Positions 34,355 through 46,299 of a DNA stretch of 64,000 nt are shown piece after piece; position 1 is the first letter of the stretch; each line of letters begins with the position of its first letter. The notes below the pieces were generated by a model, which was not told where the DNA came from, did no database searches, and saw nothing but the letters and a program-made list of their open reading frames with translations. A program made the translations under genes and the position numbers. The stretch comes from Pleurotus ostreatus/Saccharomyces cerevisiae fusant (taxonomy: Eukaryota; Opisthokonta). The stretch lies in contig JAMQCK010000004.1 in the NCBI GenBank assembly GCA_024196135.1, positions 271,528-335,527 of the forward strand, in the 5' to 3' direction.

Positions 34355-35782
34355 ATGCCGAGCGTAAAGATAAAGGCCGCCGCTGGGTCGACGACCATCT
34401 ACTACACGATCTCCACGCCGACGAAGACGAACGCGAAGGCGATCGACCCCAAGCTCCCCACCCTCCTCTTCCTCCACCCCGTCTACGTATCGCAGGAGGC
34501 CTTCCACCGTACGTCGCGCGATCTCTTCGTGCGCCCGCCAGGCTCACCGATCCCCTCTCTTAGCACAGTTCGCCGACCCGCTGCTGCGCAAGTTCAACCT
34601 CGTCACATTTGACATGCGCGGACATGGGGAGACGGGAAGCAAGCTCGAGGGGCAGTTCACGCGCGTCGAGGGCGCCGACGACGTGATCAAGTTTATGGTA
34701 AGCGCCGGCCCAGATTTGTACCTTCGACCCACTTGTGCTTCCCGCCTCTGGTTACGGCTCGATGCAGCCGTCCATCCTTGGCACCCAACCGTTTACGCGT
34801 CTGCCTCAAATCATTGCGCGTACAACAGTTGCTTACTCATTGACCGCTCTTACAGGATGCAATCAAGCTCGACCAAGTACACCTTGTTGGCTTGTCCATG
34901 GGCGCTTGCATCGCCCTCCAAACTTCAATATTGCATCCCACCCGCGTCCTGTCCACCATCATGATCGGCCCGCTACCGCTACGTGAGGTGAGCCCTTCAC
35001 TCTCACTCCGCATGCTCAGCCGAGGAACTCCTTGCCTCATAATCAACCATCATGCTCATGCTGACGCGTCAACAGCCGGAAGGTGTTGCCGAGGGCCGCA
35101 GGGAAATCTACGACTGCTGGGTAGAATCCTTCCACGATCCGAAGAACATCGACTACGAAATTCTGCGTGACGCGGTGTCCGGCACGATGCAGCTCGCCTT
35201 CAACAGCAAGGTGACGCCCATCAGCAAAGCGTGCGTCTCCCCCATACTTCCTCCGACTCCACGCTAATTCGTATCTTCCTCGTTCAGCCTCGTCGAACGC
35301 GCCTCCGCCCTCGCCGTTAAAAACTGGACGCCCAAGGGCTTCAACTGCATGTACGAGCTCACCGTCAACTTCTTCATCTGCCGCTCCCCCCACCCGCGCG
35401 ACGCGCTCGCCCGCATCCGCTGCCCCGTCCAGATCATCCACTGCGAGGGCGACATCGCGTACCCACTCGAGTACGCGCAGGAGCTGCGGGATCACCTCCA
35501 GGCTGCCGGCGTCGACGTCAGGCTCAGCAGTATCGGTCGGGACGCGCCGCATTTTGGGAGTGTGACGCATCCGGATTTGTGAGTGTCAAATTATCTCTTC
35601 AAAACCCTGGAGGCTAACGAATATTCTTCAGGGCGAATCCGATTATACACGAAGCCGTGAAGCGGGCGGTGAAGGGGCCTTTGCCACCAGCGCCAGAAAG
35701 CGTAGAATCGCCCTTCGAAGACATCCTCGTCAAATGCGGACTCAACGACGGCGACTCTGACGAGGATATCCACATATTATGA
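34355..35782 (+). CDS. Alpha/beta-hydrolase fold protein
   Basis: A 338-aa soluble enzyme. Exons: 34355-34508, 34564-34697, 34856-34987, 35076-35230, 35288-35578, 35632-35782. The oxyanion strand LPTLLFLHPVYVS is followed by VTFDMRGHGETG. The nucleophile elbow reads VGLSMGACIAL (Ser ~110). The acid is probably Asp ~247 (IIHCEGDIAYP) and the base His ~280 (DAPHFGS). Thus the triad appears complete. Length and spacing fit small esterases, epoxide-hydrolase-like or lactonase-like members, but the substrate cannot be read from sequence. The C-terminus is acidic (DGDSDEDIHIL). The second intron (158 nt) is the longest in any gene of the window. No signal peptide. Confidence 0.9.
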
Positions 35783-36425
35783 TCCGGATGCTTGTCCTCT
35801 GCGATACTGTACTCTTCTGAATGCTGTCGGCTTTGGGGATACTGGGATACTACTATATACGCTCTCGGGATTCTGTGTGCGCACACTTCCTCTTCTCACC
35901 CACGCCTTTTCTTTCTTCGGATATGCAGGCACGCCTTTTCGGGGATATACTTGCACTTCCTCTTTCCTCATTCACGCTTGCACTTGCTTATTCCTCACTA
36001 TGCTTGCACTTCCACATTTATTCACGATTCTTCATGACCTACCTTTGGGCGTTGATGTAGAACATCTTGGCTGGCTGTATCATCATCGTGGACTCTTGCT
36101 TTGGGGGCCCTTGTAGTGTAACAAGAGAAAAAGACGGTTCTTAGCGATGCATTGGTTTTTATGTCGAGAACAAGAGCACGAGCTGCACAGTAATCAACGC
36201 GCAAACAAGGTTAGTTTTCCAGCTGCAGGGAGACCGTTGTGTGCAGACAACCGGCCAATGTAGTACAAGACCTTGTGTACGAATGAAATGGCGTCGAAGC
36301 CAAATAATGTTCTCATAGTATCCAATGTACAGAGGGGACCCATTGTAGTCGCACTTAGCGCTGGACTCTCTTCTCCCAAACCTCATCTCCATCGCCCTTC
36401 CTTTACCTAAACTACCCTATGCCAC
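35783..36425. other. Convergent 3' intergenic region
   Basis: 643 bp between the stop codons of the hydrolase (+) and the Brl1-like gene (-). T- and A-rich, with no coding pattern. It likely holds both polyadenylation regions. Confidence 0.55.
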
Positions 36426-37830
36426 TTACTTCACCTTAACTGCCGCCCCATTCTCAATCCTCCGCCTCCTCGACGGCGCCTCCTCCTCTTCCTCCTCCCC
36501 CTTCCGCCACGACGGCCGCGCCCACTCCGGCTGCGGGGCACCCAAGAAGTGGTACGGTGCGGCTACATAGGGCGGCGCGTGCGCGGGGTGCGCGGGCGGG
36601 GGCTGTATGCGCGCGCGGTAGAGCGAGAGGAGCGCGTTGATGAAGACGGTGAGGAAGGTGAGGGAGACGACGGTGAAGGCCTGGGTGGGGTGTTAGCATG
36701 GGGTTTGCATGACGGAGGAGGTGCGAAGCTCGAGGAGCGCGAAAGGTGCGAAGGAGGCGGGCACTCACCAATGTCTTCCAGCTGATCGGCTCGACGAAGC
36801 TGTTCACGACTTCCGCGATGAGTTCCGCGCTGACGCGTGCGCGGCCAATCTTGGTTGGGTCGCGGTCCATGCATGTCTTCCATTTGGCGCATTGTGTAGC
36901 CATGGCGGGGAGAGGGCTATGGCAGAAGTTGTTCTTGTACTGGGCGACGCAGAGGGTGATCTCTTGGACGACATCTGGGGACGATGACAAGCGAGGAAGG
37001 ATAGGCAAAGGAAGAGAGAAATCAGCAGGCTGCATATAAATGAGGGCAGGTACGCACCCATTGAATACTCTGAGATTTGCTGCTCGACATCCCGTTGTAC
37101 GGTGAGGATGAACTGCACGAGCAGGTAGAGGAAGACGAGGACGAGGGATAGGTTGAAGAAGAATTGGAGGTAGCTTAGGTTGAGAGTTAGTGATGATAGA
37201 CATTGAAACAGATAGCATACGCACCCCAGCAATATATATGGTGTCTCGGACTTGGGTGCCTCGGGCGACGGCATGTTTAGGGTGTAGTGATTCGACGTCT
37301 GCAATGTGCCCTTCGCTCTCCTGGTACGCAGCCGCCCGCCCTTCTCTTCCTCGCCCGAGTCTTCTGACTCATCTTCATCGTCGTTGTCCTTCACGCGCGC
37401 TATACGCGTATCCCGCGATTTTTGCCGAGCTTTGTAGACGCGTCGGAGCGCACCAGCGGCCACCGGTCGGGTGTCTTCCGGCCTTGAGGGGCTAGCCTCG
37501 GCCATGTCGACGTCGTGTACTTCGGGCTGGGGAAAGGCCTGACCAGCAGAGAAGCCGGTCGGAGGCACCCACGACTGCATCGGCGGAGGCTCATGACGAG
37601 GTGTCGGGAAGATGAACGGGATGTTTTGGTTCGAGCCGAAGTTTGGCGCCAAGGGGGAGCTGGGGAAGGGTGGCTGCGAGGGGTTGAGGGCTTCGTGGGA
37701 GCCTGATGCGCGCGCTTTAGAAGAGGTGATCAAGGGTGAATAGAAGGATAGTATGCTACGCACGCTTCTGCGGAGTGCTCCAAGCTGGGGGCGTATTGCT
37801 GCTGGGCCTGTTGGTGTATTCAAAGTCCAT
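36426..37830 (-). CDS. Brl1/Brr6-like nuclear envelope protein
   Basis: A 373-aa membrane protein of the Brl1/Brr6 family, which acts at the nuclear envelope in pore-complex biogenesis and membrane lipid homeostasis. Exons (right to left): 37830-37764, 37702-37225, 37173-37058, 36974-36769, 36680-36426. Residues 1-~180 are Pro/Ser-rich and then basic/acidic. Two transmembrane helices flank the conserved lumenal domain: FFFNLSLVLVFLYLLVQFIL (~185-204) and VVSLTFLTVFINALLSLY (~292). Between them are the four family cysteines: Cys229 and Cys238 (TLCVAQYKNNFC), Cys249 and Cys255 (QCAKWKTCMDRD). These are followed by the amphipathic AELIAEVVNSFVEPISWKTL. The small first exon encodes MDFEYTNR. The gene is divergent from ClpP, with 275 bp between starts. 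Confident call. Confidence 0.93.
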
Positions 37831-38105
37831 GGGCGCCTCCGTCGAGCGCGTCGTCGTCAGCGGTCGTGGGTGCAGTCGTGAGTTCATGACGAGCACAAGG
37901 TCCAGCAGTATACACACGCGTCGGCGACAATGGCGAGGAGCAAGAGTCCAAGCGGCAAGCGCCGTCGTGGCGCGATCAGCACGTGATCCCGCCGAATTTG
38001 ATGCCCGGGCCGGGTGCCGCGAGGAAGCGCCGGCTGGAGCGCGATCCAAGTCGCGTTCTTTGTTCAGGACGCAAGCATTCTCTTTTCGAGGCGCTGGAAG
38101 TTGGT
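37831..38105. promoter_or_regulatory. Shared divergent promoter of Brl1-like and ClpP genes
   Basis: 275 bp between the two start codons, so both promoters and both leaders must lie here or overlap the 5' exons. Confidence 0.6.
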
Positions 38106-39175
38106 ATGCTTGCCTCTGCCTCTCGTACGGCTCTTCGAGCAAGATCCCTTGCACGCCCAAGTGTTAGCGCCAGCAAGGGAATACGGCGGTTCCATCCCTT
38201 GGCAGGCCAATGGGACCCTCCATCTGCCAACCTAGTACCGATGGTCATTGAGCAGACAGTGCGTACTCAAGTATCTCTCCAAAACATTGTCTTACACACA
38301 CGTCTGCTTTGCAGGGAAGGGGCGAACGCTCTTATGACATTTTCTCTCGCTTGCTGAGGGAGCGAGTTGTGATGCTTTATGGACCGGTGCGTGCCCTATA
38401 CATCCTCTTTAACCTCTGCTAATTAATATGACTCCTGTACAATAGATTCGAGACACCGACTCTGCGCTCATCGTCTCCCAACTTCTCTTCCTCGAAGCCG
38501 AGGAAACCTCCAAACCCATCCACCTCTACATCAACTCCCCGGGCGGAAGCGTCACTGCTGGGCTCGCAATATACGACACGGTGCGCCTACACATTCATCA
38601 TACACTTCCTATTATCTTGACGCCCGTCGAGATGCAATACGTCTCGTCCCCCATACACACATACTGCATTGGCTGCGCCGCCTCCATGGGTTCACTGCTG
38701 TTGGCAGCAGGCGAGAAGGGCAAGCGGCATTGTCTACCAAACGCCAGCATCATGATTCACCGTACGTCACCTCATCCTCCTCATATTCCTTCCTATAAAG
38801 CATCTAACGCAATCCCCAGAACCCTCCGGCGGCGCATCCGGTCAAGCCAGCGACGTCGCCATTCACGCGAAGGAGATCCTGCGCGTCCGTGAGGCACTGA
38901 CCGGGATCTACCAGAAGCACTGCGCGAAGCCGGACGAGAGCGAGGCGGAGGGTCTTGCGCGGTTCGGTGAGCGCAATGTGCCCTCGTGTACCGTTCAGCG
39001 TCATACTAATGGACTTTGTAGAACGCGCCCTCGAGCGGGATTACTTCATGACAGGTGTGTTTGCTGGCGTCTGGGGTACGCATGTCGCTGACCTACTATT
39101 TTCGCAGCCAAGGAAGCTATCGACTTTGGCATTGTAGACGGTATCTTAGAGAAGCGTCCGACGACAGCGAATTGA
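38106..39175 (+). CDS. Mitochondrial ATP-dependent Clp protease proteolytic subunit
   Basis: A 245-aa serine peptidase that forms the ClpP barrel in the mitochondrial matrix with ClpX. Exons: 38106-38258, 38315-38386, 38446-38580, 38632-38761, 38820-38966, 39022-39054, 39108-39175. The Arg/Ser-rich N-terminus ([18 protein letters not shown]) is a matrix-targeting presequence. The mature part begins near [20 protein letters not shown]. The catalytic Ser is ~138 (GCAASMGS), His ~163 (SIMIHQPSGG) and Asp ~219 (ERDYFMT). [17 protein letters not shown] forms the substrate strand. About seven extra residues (KPDESEAEG) precede the Asp compared with E. coli. All seven exons join in phase. Very confident. 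Confidence 0.96.
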
Positions 39176-40666
39176 ATGCGTCCAGCGACCTCATGAAGCC
39201 GAACCTCGTGAGTGGGTAACCCTCAGGATGCCGAGCGCTTTGAGCGGTTGGCGAGGGAATGAACGCTTCCAGCAGATTGAGGTACTTATGCGAGTAACAT
39301 GCTATACTGGCGTGGGCGACGTGCTATACTTGTGTGAGCAACCCCTCTCCTTCGGTCACTGATCATTGCGCCGGTTGGTCGTTATAGCTAAGCGTGTGCA
39401 TTGGCTGCCTCCCAGCACGCTCGCTGCTTCTCAGCCCAGGCTCCAGCCTACCCCGGAAGTCGAAGCACGGGTACCGCGGTTCTCCAATGTCGCGGGGTGA
39501 TATCCACACTTCGAAGTCCAACGCGCGAGACCGAAGCCCAGGACGAGCGAAACCGTGGTCCGAGTTCAATGTCAGCGAACTTGGTCAAATGCGCTCCCAG
39601 GCTTTCGAATCCGCTCTCACAGCAGCCTTCATATCGATCGCGGGGAGGTAGCCATCCCTCCCATACAGCGGGCGTTCTTCGCTGCGTAGAAGAAGACGGC
39701 GACTGCATTGACGAAGGTCGAGCGAACATGCGAAGCGGATGGGGATCGAATTCGCAAGGTCCGAGGCCGTTGTATCAGCTGAGAGGGATGTCGCCGAGCT
39801 GGCGTTCCATCTCGTCCAGGACGGCGATAGCATATGAGAGCCCACGACCGCGCGAAGCTATGTCTATGACCGTTGAGCGGGTGATTCCAGGAGAAGCTGA
39901 GGTACCGGGTGCGAGATACGCGGGGTGCTGAATGGATGTCAGTGCGATCCTTGTGAATATCAGCGGTGGGGAGGATCCCATAGCGACCGAGGTAACTGTA
40001 TGCGCTTGCCTTCCTGGCATTCGCGATACTTCCCGTGAGATGTCTACTAGCATTGGCTGGGATTGGCCACTACCGGGACATGGTCCGAAAGATTGCATAC
40101 TACCGAGACATAGGCGCGTCAATAGCAAGACTTCACTGCGATCAGGCCGCGAGACACCAAGGAATAAATGCGGGTCTTGAGCAGACAAGGTTTAGTACGC
40201 ATTCGGAGCCTTTGATATCCATAATGAACCTGCTAGCACGGGAAGGCACATGTTAGTAAACCCTCATTGTGGGCAGGTGAATAGGGAGGAAGTCTCGTTG
40301 ATGGTCAGTAGGCCATAATAGTAACCGACGGCGTACCGGGGCAGTACTAGGAGCGAGCTATTGAGGAAGGACTTCATCTTGTATTGCGCACTGATAGGAC
40401 CTAGAAATCTTGAGGGGGATGCGCCGGACAGTCATTGCCGTGACAGGACAGGATAGGATTGCACCGGAGACCATAGATACATACAACAGAACCGACCTTC
40501 CCGCAGACATTAGAGCAGGAGCCGAGTCAGCCCAAAGAGCAAACAAAACATTAACGAGATTAGGGATGTATGCGACGTCGAGACGTCGATCAAGGGATCG
40601 TGAAAGAGGGTGAGGCGCAATGAGCGGGAGTTCGACCTAAGGTAGGGGGTGCCCGCCGCATGCGTG
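39176..40666. other. Unresolved stretch, possible membrane-protein remnant on the minus strand
   Basis: About 1.5 kb. On the minus strand 40,570-40,380 reads like a membrane exon (VLLYVSMVSGAILSCPVTAM). A following frame begins MKSFLNSSLLVLP, and another hydrophobic fragment (FVNAVAVFFYAAKNARC) lies at about 39,720-39,670. They cannot be joined into one phase-consistent model. A decayed gene is the simplest reading. Confidence 0.35.
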
Positions 40667-41028
40667 TTATTTCTTCCCTCCCCCTCCTCCTGCTGCGGCT
40701 GCCGCCGCTGCCCGCTCCTCTTCCTTCTTCTGCAACGAAATCAGCGACGCAGGGGAGACAGATCAACAAAGGACTCACCTTCTGCTTTGCGCGCAGGATC
40801 TCAGCGTCACTGTCGCCTTCCGTGAGTTCCCAGTACCAGCACAAGGAAAATGACACGCACGACTCCTTGCGCTTCTGCAGAGAGGCCGCACTCTCCTTAG
40901 GCTTCTTCGCGTTCGCGGCGGCCTTCTTCTGCGCCTTGAGGCGGTCCTGCTCGCGCTGGTTACCACCTAGCGTGCGCGCTATGAGTGACGCGACAGACGA
41001 GCTAGCGAGGACGCAACATACGGGTCAT
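40667..41028 (-). CDS. SERF/4F5-like small protein
   Basis: A 68-aa, very basic protein. Exons (right to left): 41028-41022, 40966-40861, 40809-40779, 40729-40667. It begins MTRGNQREQDRLKAQKKAAA, the conserved 4F5/SERF N-terminus. It continues through KESAASLQKRKESDAEILRA and ends in Lys/Glu/Ala and a Gly-rich tail with final KK. The first exon supplies only MTR (two codons plus one base), so it is easy to miss. Family members bind nucleic acids and can modulate aggregation of amyloid-prone proteins; the normal cellular role is poorly defined. Confidence 0.9.
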
Positions 41029-44000
41029 GGCAGACGCCTCTCCGATTCACGGGATGTGCACGATGCGGGCTGGGTGATGGTCAGAAATGAGAGGAAACAC
41101 GTGCGCTTTGCGCCCTTCGGCGATCGCCGGATGGAAAGTTCGAGTGTGCGTTCATTCCGCGCGCCTTGTCCGTTACGTCCGTGGTCCACCGTGCTCGCAG
41201 CATTGCACTCGTCCCTCCGCCCTCATCTGATCCTCACTGAATGGCGACTAGACCTGTCCTTATTTGACTGATGAAACCTGCCTAGTACGGATCGTTCGTA
41301 CGCGTAAATGCATGGAGACTTCAAAGGCCTACGATGCTTGACCTCGACGTCCAACTCTTGGACTTGGTGTGATCTCCTAGGTAGGAGAAGGGTGCTAAGC
41401 GATATGTACGCTACTACCACTGAAGTTACTATAGCGAAGGTAGCGCCTTCATCTGTTCCTTGATTGCCCAGCCGTCTACTGCCACCGACACTCGTTCCGT
41501 GGCGCTCAGACGAACCCCAAAGGCTCGCATACCAAAGACGCCTTGTCGGAAATGCGGTAGCTTTTCCGGTTTCGTTTACAACGGGCATCCCCGAAATGGC
41601 CAAGACTGTATGACCGGTACGTGACGAGCCTTTCGAAGCAAGGGTATACCCCCGCAGATTGCACGATCCCGTTATACCTTCCCCGACTCCCGCAACACAG
41701 CGGCGTATATCGATCACGATACACGCGAAGGCAACCTTATTGGCCATCTCAGGCTATTTGAGGGTGTATACAGAGTCAGTTCATGTTGACGCCACAGTCA
41801 GTATCAGCCCACGGTAAGCGCTTCGAGATCCATCCTCATCATATCATCAGCGCTGCGCCGCGGTGGCAGTTCAGTAGCTCTATCGCGCTTTAGAAGCTAT
41901 CGGGGGCAGTGTCAATTGCAAAGATGTGTCCTACTTTGGTATGTGGTTTCCTATAAGCTCGGAAGGCCTGCTACTTTCCTGGCAGCGGCCAAGATCCGAA
42001 GATCGGGGTCAAGGACCGCTAAGCATCTTAGCTGAGTATACATCGTCCATCCCTATCTACTAGCGCTTCATTGACACAGGTCTACCTGAACGCTGACGCA
42101 AGGCTTGCATACCTCGACCTAACCAAGCGTCTGGCGGACACTGCTCTCGTTAGGCTGCTAGACGTTCGATTCCCGCGATCATTCATTCGTAGCGCTGAAC
42201 GTGGGTCGCCTCCCTCGCACTCTTATATCATCCTTCGACAGGGCCGCGAATACCTTCGCCGGCTTACGCCACGCTTGCGTATTGAAGCTACCATTATTTG
42301 GGCAGGTCTTGCTACGTTAAGCCGCCTTGCGTTCCTTCATCCGTAAGTCAAAGCCTTCCCAAGAAGTACAGATTCCCTGACGTACACATCCAGGCGCTCC
42401 TTAAGCTGCGCAATTACGCGCTCCCTCTCGCCACGCTGTAAAGGGACGTGTACGTGGGATGGATCAGCCGCAGTCCCCTCCCATCTCCGACCGCGAGCCC
42501 CGGCCTCGACCGCCTATTGAGCCGCACTCCGGTAGCCAGGGCTTCTGGTCGCCACGCTGCCGTCTCGAAGTGGGCAGCCTGCCTGGCCGCTGACGTTCGC
42601 GCGCCCCGGTTCCTGTGATAGCGACAGCCCGAGGCGGACGCATCATGCACAAGATGCTGCCCAATCTAAGCGGTCGGCGCTCTCCAGCGGCGCTTCCCGG
42701 TCATAAAGGGTTCATACGCGCACCTCGCGCATGGTCTCGCGCTTCTCCAGCGCTTAACGTCGGCACCGGGGCGTAGCGCGTCTCCTGACGAGGCCTAATC
42801 AGGGTCGTCGTTTGGCGCTAGACTGGTATGTCTACTGCATCTAGCCGACACTGCTTGCCTGTCACTAACTGAATGATCCCAGTATATCACAGCAGCGGAC
42901 TATGACGCCCCGCTACCGCCGGCAACGGAGCGCGCTATCGTTGTCTGCCAAAAGTCGAACCGTTTGCGTGACGTGACATGTCCGCTTTCGGCTGAAGGAC
43001 CTACCACGAAATGCCTCCGCTTGTCTGCCGTTCGGGTTCCTGTCCGGGGCCGGTGCTCTGCCGCGACACGCGGGTGAGAGTCTCGGGAGGCACGACAGGA
43101 GGCGACCAAGGTGGAAGGTGTCATCGCGATGGGTATGGTCTCGGATTTTGATAGGGGTGGCGCGCAAGTGCTGAGAACGACCGAATTTCTAGCGGCTCTA
43201 CCTCCGTATTTGGTATGGGTTCAACTGTTTCATTCTCAGAATTCGCTCAAGACCTTTCGTAGGTGACGAGAGTTATGCTATGAAGCCGTACATGCCCTAC
43301 GTACCCACTGTAACACTAGCCATTCGAAAGGCTCAGCGAAGAATATTACAGCGGGCGTACGAGACCGTCAAATACTTCCACGGAGTACGCGGGGATGCTG
43401 TCATGGCAGACGTTGCCTCCCCGAGACTGATCCCCCCAACGTTCCGGAGGTTCTGGCCTAATCTGCTTCCGGACGCCAGGGTGGCGCGCGCCGAGTCCCT
43501 ACTTGTTATGCAGGCGGCTTCACCACCCCGCGCATGCCTTACACGACACAGCAGCACTGCAAATGCGCTACGCCATAGGGGTAGGCAGGCAGTGGAGATA
43601 CGCGTCTCGAGATAGACATGCAGAGAGCGTAACGCGAAGCGGGGTTCCCTCCCTCGGCAATGCGGAACGTGCATGAGGGTCACGCGCGTGCGACGATCAA
43701 CGACCTGCTCCTTTCGGTCGAGCTCGAGAAGGACAATAGACGGGGTCGAAGGCGCTGGGGTTCGATGTTTGGCAGCTGTAAGCGTACCTTTTGACGCTCT
43801 GAGGTGCCATTCCAGTGCCAAACGTTCTCGCCAACATCCGAAGCTAGAAGGCAGGAATTGAGTATAGGATTCTCGGAGGGATGGTCGGGGCGGGGATGGA
43901 TGCCTGAAGAATGAACTTACGGCCGACCCGGGGAGGGGCGTTGTATGCGATGAATGCTTCACTGAGTTCGTGAACCGCGCGGTAGAGTTCTCTTCATTGT

Positions 44001-46299
44001 GGTCGCATACTCGTATGAAGGATATGTACACAACGCCCACCTTCGCGCCCTCATCGGTGCTTGTGAAGGTGCGGCTGTGAGACCGGTCGCACGGCCCTCC
44101 CATCCAAATCTGATTAGATGCGCGCGCATAGGCTACGATCCGCCTCTTTCCGCAGGTCTTGTGGTCAGTTGATCCCTGTGGCTGTCTGCGGATCCATGGG
44201 CCGCGGTAGACGATAAGCAGCTAGAAGGGGTGCTTCTTCTCCCTGGAAGTGGGGCTGAATTGAACCCATTGTCGATGATGGTGCGCTTGAGAAGCGCCGC
44301 AGGGAATCGTGCCGGCACATGAGGCTCGCGGGGTTTGAAAGACCGTATGTTAGCGGGGTGAGCTAGAGTGAGTCACAGCCGCGCTACGCCCGGGTCGTGA
44401 GGCACCTGAATGGGAGGGATGGATGGTTCCGTTTACCGTTTGGCGCGCATAGGATTGTGACGACGTCCCGTCAGGCTGTTATAGCGCTCGAGTAAGGCTC
44501 GTGGCGCGCGGAATGGCGAGATTAGCTTTCTATCAGAGGTACGTATGAATGGCCGCACTGAGTACGTACCGCCGACGCCGTCGCGCGATGGATAGATGTA
44601 CGGAGATGTTTGACGTTGTCCTATGTCCTATGCACGTGGAAATGAACATAAAAGCCCAATTCGTCCGACACCGGGTCGAACACACTTCGCGTGGGCGTGG
44701 GAAGGCGGTAGAAAGCGATTGACGGTGACAGGATCAGATTCGCGAGCGACAGCCTCCGACGGCAACCACGCGAAGAGGGACGCAGAGCTTGTGTGACTGC
44801 CCGGAATAGGGGTGGTGGCGGCGCCTCTGGCCGAATTTGCGAAGGTTGGTCGCCCCGGCACGCAGACGGAAGAGGGACCACAAGCGGGGTCGTCGGGGTC
44901 GGCAATGGGGCGGCGTCAAGAAGGACGGGCTCCAAGAGGGAGACTCGAGGAGGGGGCGCAGACAGACACGAGGCAAGGATTGACGTTTTGGGACCGCGGA
45001 GACGCGCAGCTGTGGCGCGCGGACGACGTGGGTTGAGCGCGCCGAGAAAAGCGGAGGAAAAAGCTTCGGAGATTGGCACGACGCGTGCCCTTGGGCGACG
45101 CCCTCGAGCATCCGCATGACGATGACAGGCGCGACGCTTGACAACGAGCTAGGAGAGCTGAGAAAGGAGGTTATTTTGAGTGAATTCTGCGAGGAAGTCA
45201 GGAGGTGAAGGGCTTGAGAGGGGTCCAGCACGCGGAATTGATTTCGGAGGAGAGCAACAGGGGATCGGAAGCGTCGGAATGTGGGTGTGGCGTCACATGC
45301 GCAGGTCGCGGTTGCCCAATCACGGTGACAAACGCCCCCGCGATCCAATGACGCCAGGGCTTGATCTGGATCAGTACCCATTCGTCGGTCGCGGAAGCGA
45401 AGTTCGGAAGCAAGTTTGCAGATTCGGCCAATTAATCAGACGCCATCATGACCGTGGGAGAGTGCTCTGCTGGTCCAAGTCTATCAAGGTTCGCGTGGCA
45501 AAGTACACGTCAGCGCAACCATAGACCTTGGCCTCCTCGAACACCTTCGGACCGTTGGCGGACAGCCGTACGGCTTCGTGAATGGCAGAAGACAGAGGAA
45601 GTAAGATGGATTGACGTGTAGGTTGAACATATAGCAGGGTCCGTGAGGGCCGCGGGGGAATCGAGGATGAGTGCGTTGCGGGCGTTCGGTCGCTCGAATT
45701 GGGGGCCGAAAGTCGAGACCCTTTTGGGCGCGAAAGGCAACGTGTGATGCCCGTGGCATGTTTGGATTGGCGATAAGCGAGGTGTCTTGATGGCGGCAGC
45801 TGTGGACTGCATTCGCGGCAAAACAAAGGCACCCGGAGGCACGCGGCAGGAAAAGATGGATACGAGGTGGCTGTGCACGGGCGGTGGATTTTGGGAAGGA
45901 CGAGACAAGATGGGAATGAATTGGGGAAAAGGAAGCACGGAGAATTGGAATGAGGAGGGTTGAATGGCATGAGGCGAGGGCGCGGGCGGTGGCGGGCTGC
46001 GAATGGATGAGCCGAATCAGCTGCGATCAGAAGCGGGAGGAAGCAGGAGGAAGGCAAGATGACAGCAGCGGGCGCGCGGGGGGCGGGCAGGATGCCGAGA
46101 AGGCCCCGATGTGATCTAAGGCGAGTTGCATCACCGTGCGCCGGGTGATGTCTGGAACAGAAGTGACCGTGTCGTGTGTAATGCCGCTGATCTCTGATTC
46201 CGATTCTGATCTCGCGTGCCGCCTGCTGCCCTGGCGCCGGCCCCGTTTATATACCCCGTTCCATCACGCGTCCACCTTTTCGCCCCGCCCCGCCCGTCC
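41029..46299. other. Gene-poor stretch of 5.3 kb upstream of the Cyc8 gene
   Basis: The largest gap in the window. Some fragments look coding: 42,080-42,343 (+) reads YLNADARLAYLDLTKRLADT and onward, flanked by plausible acceptor (about 42,080) and donor (GTAAGTC, 42,343) sites. Further short frames occur at 43,280-43,615 (+) and 43,890-44,080 (+). None gives a phase-consistent multi-exon model or a known motif. The part from about 44,600 to 46,290 is GC-rich and strand-biased (purine-rich on the plus strand until about 46,100, then CT-rich), fitting an extended regulatory region or long leader for the corepressor gene. Confidence 0.45.

Noticed and set aside
43333..44103. A 256-codon minus-strand ORF beginning with ATG
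   Set aside because: Composition is Ser/Arg/Thr/Pro-rich without motif, there is no leader or splice pattern, and such open frames arise easily in GC-rich DNA.
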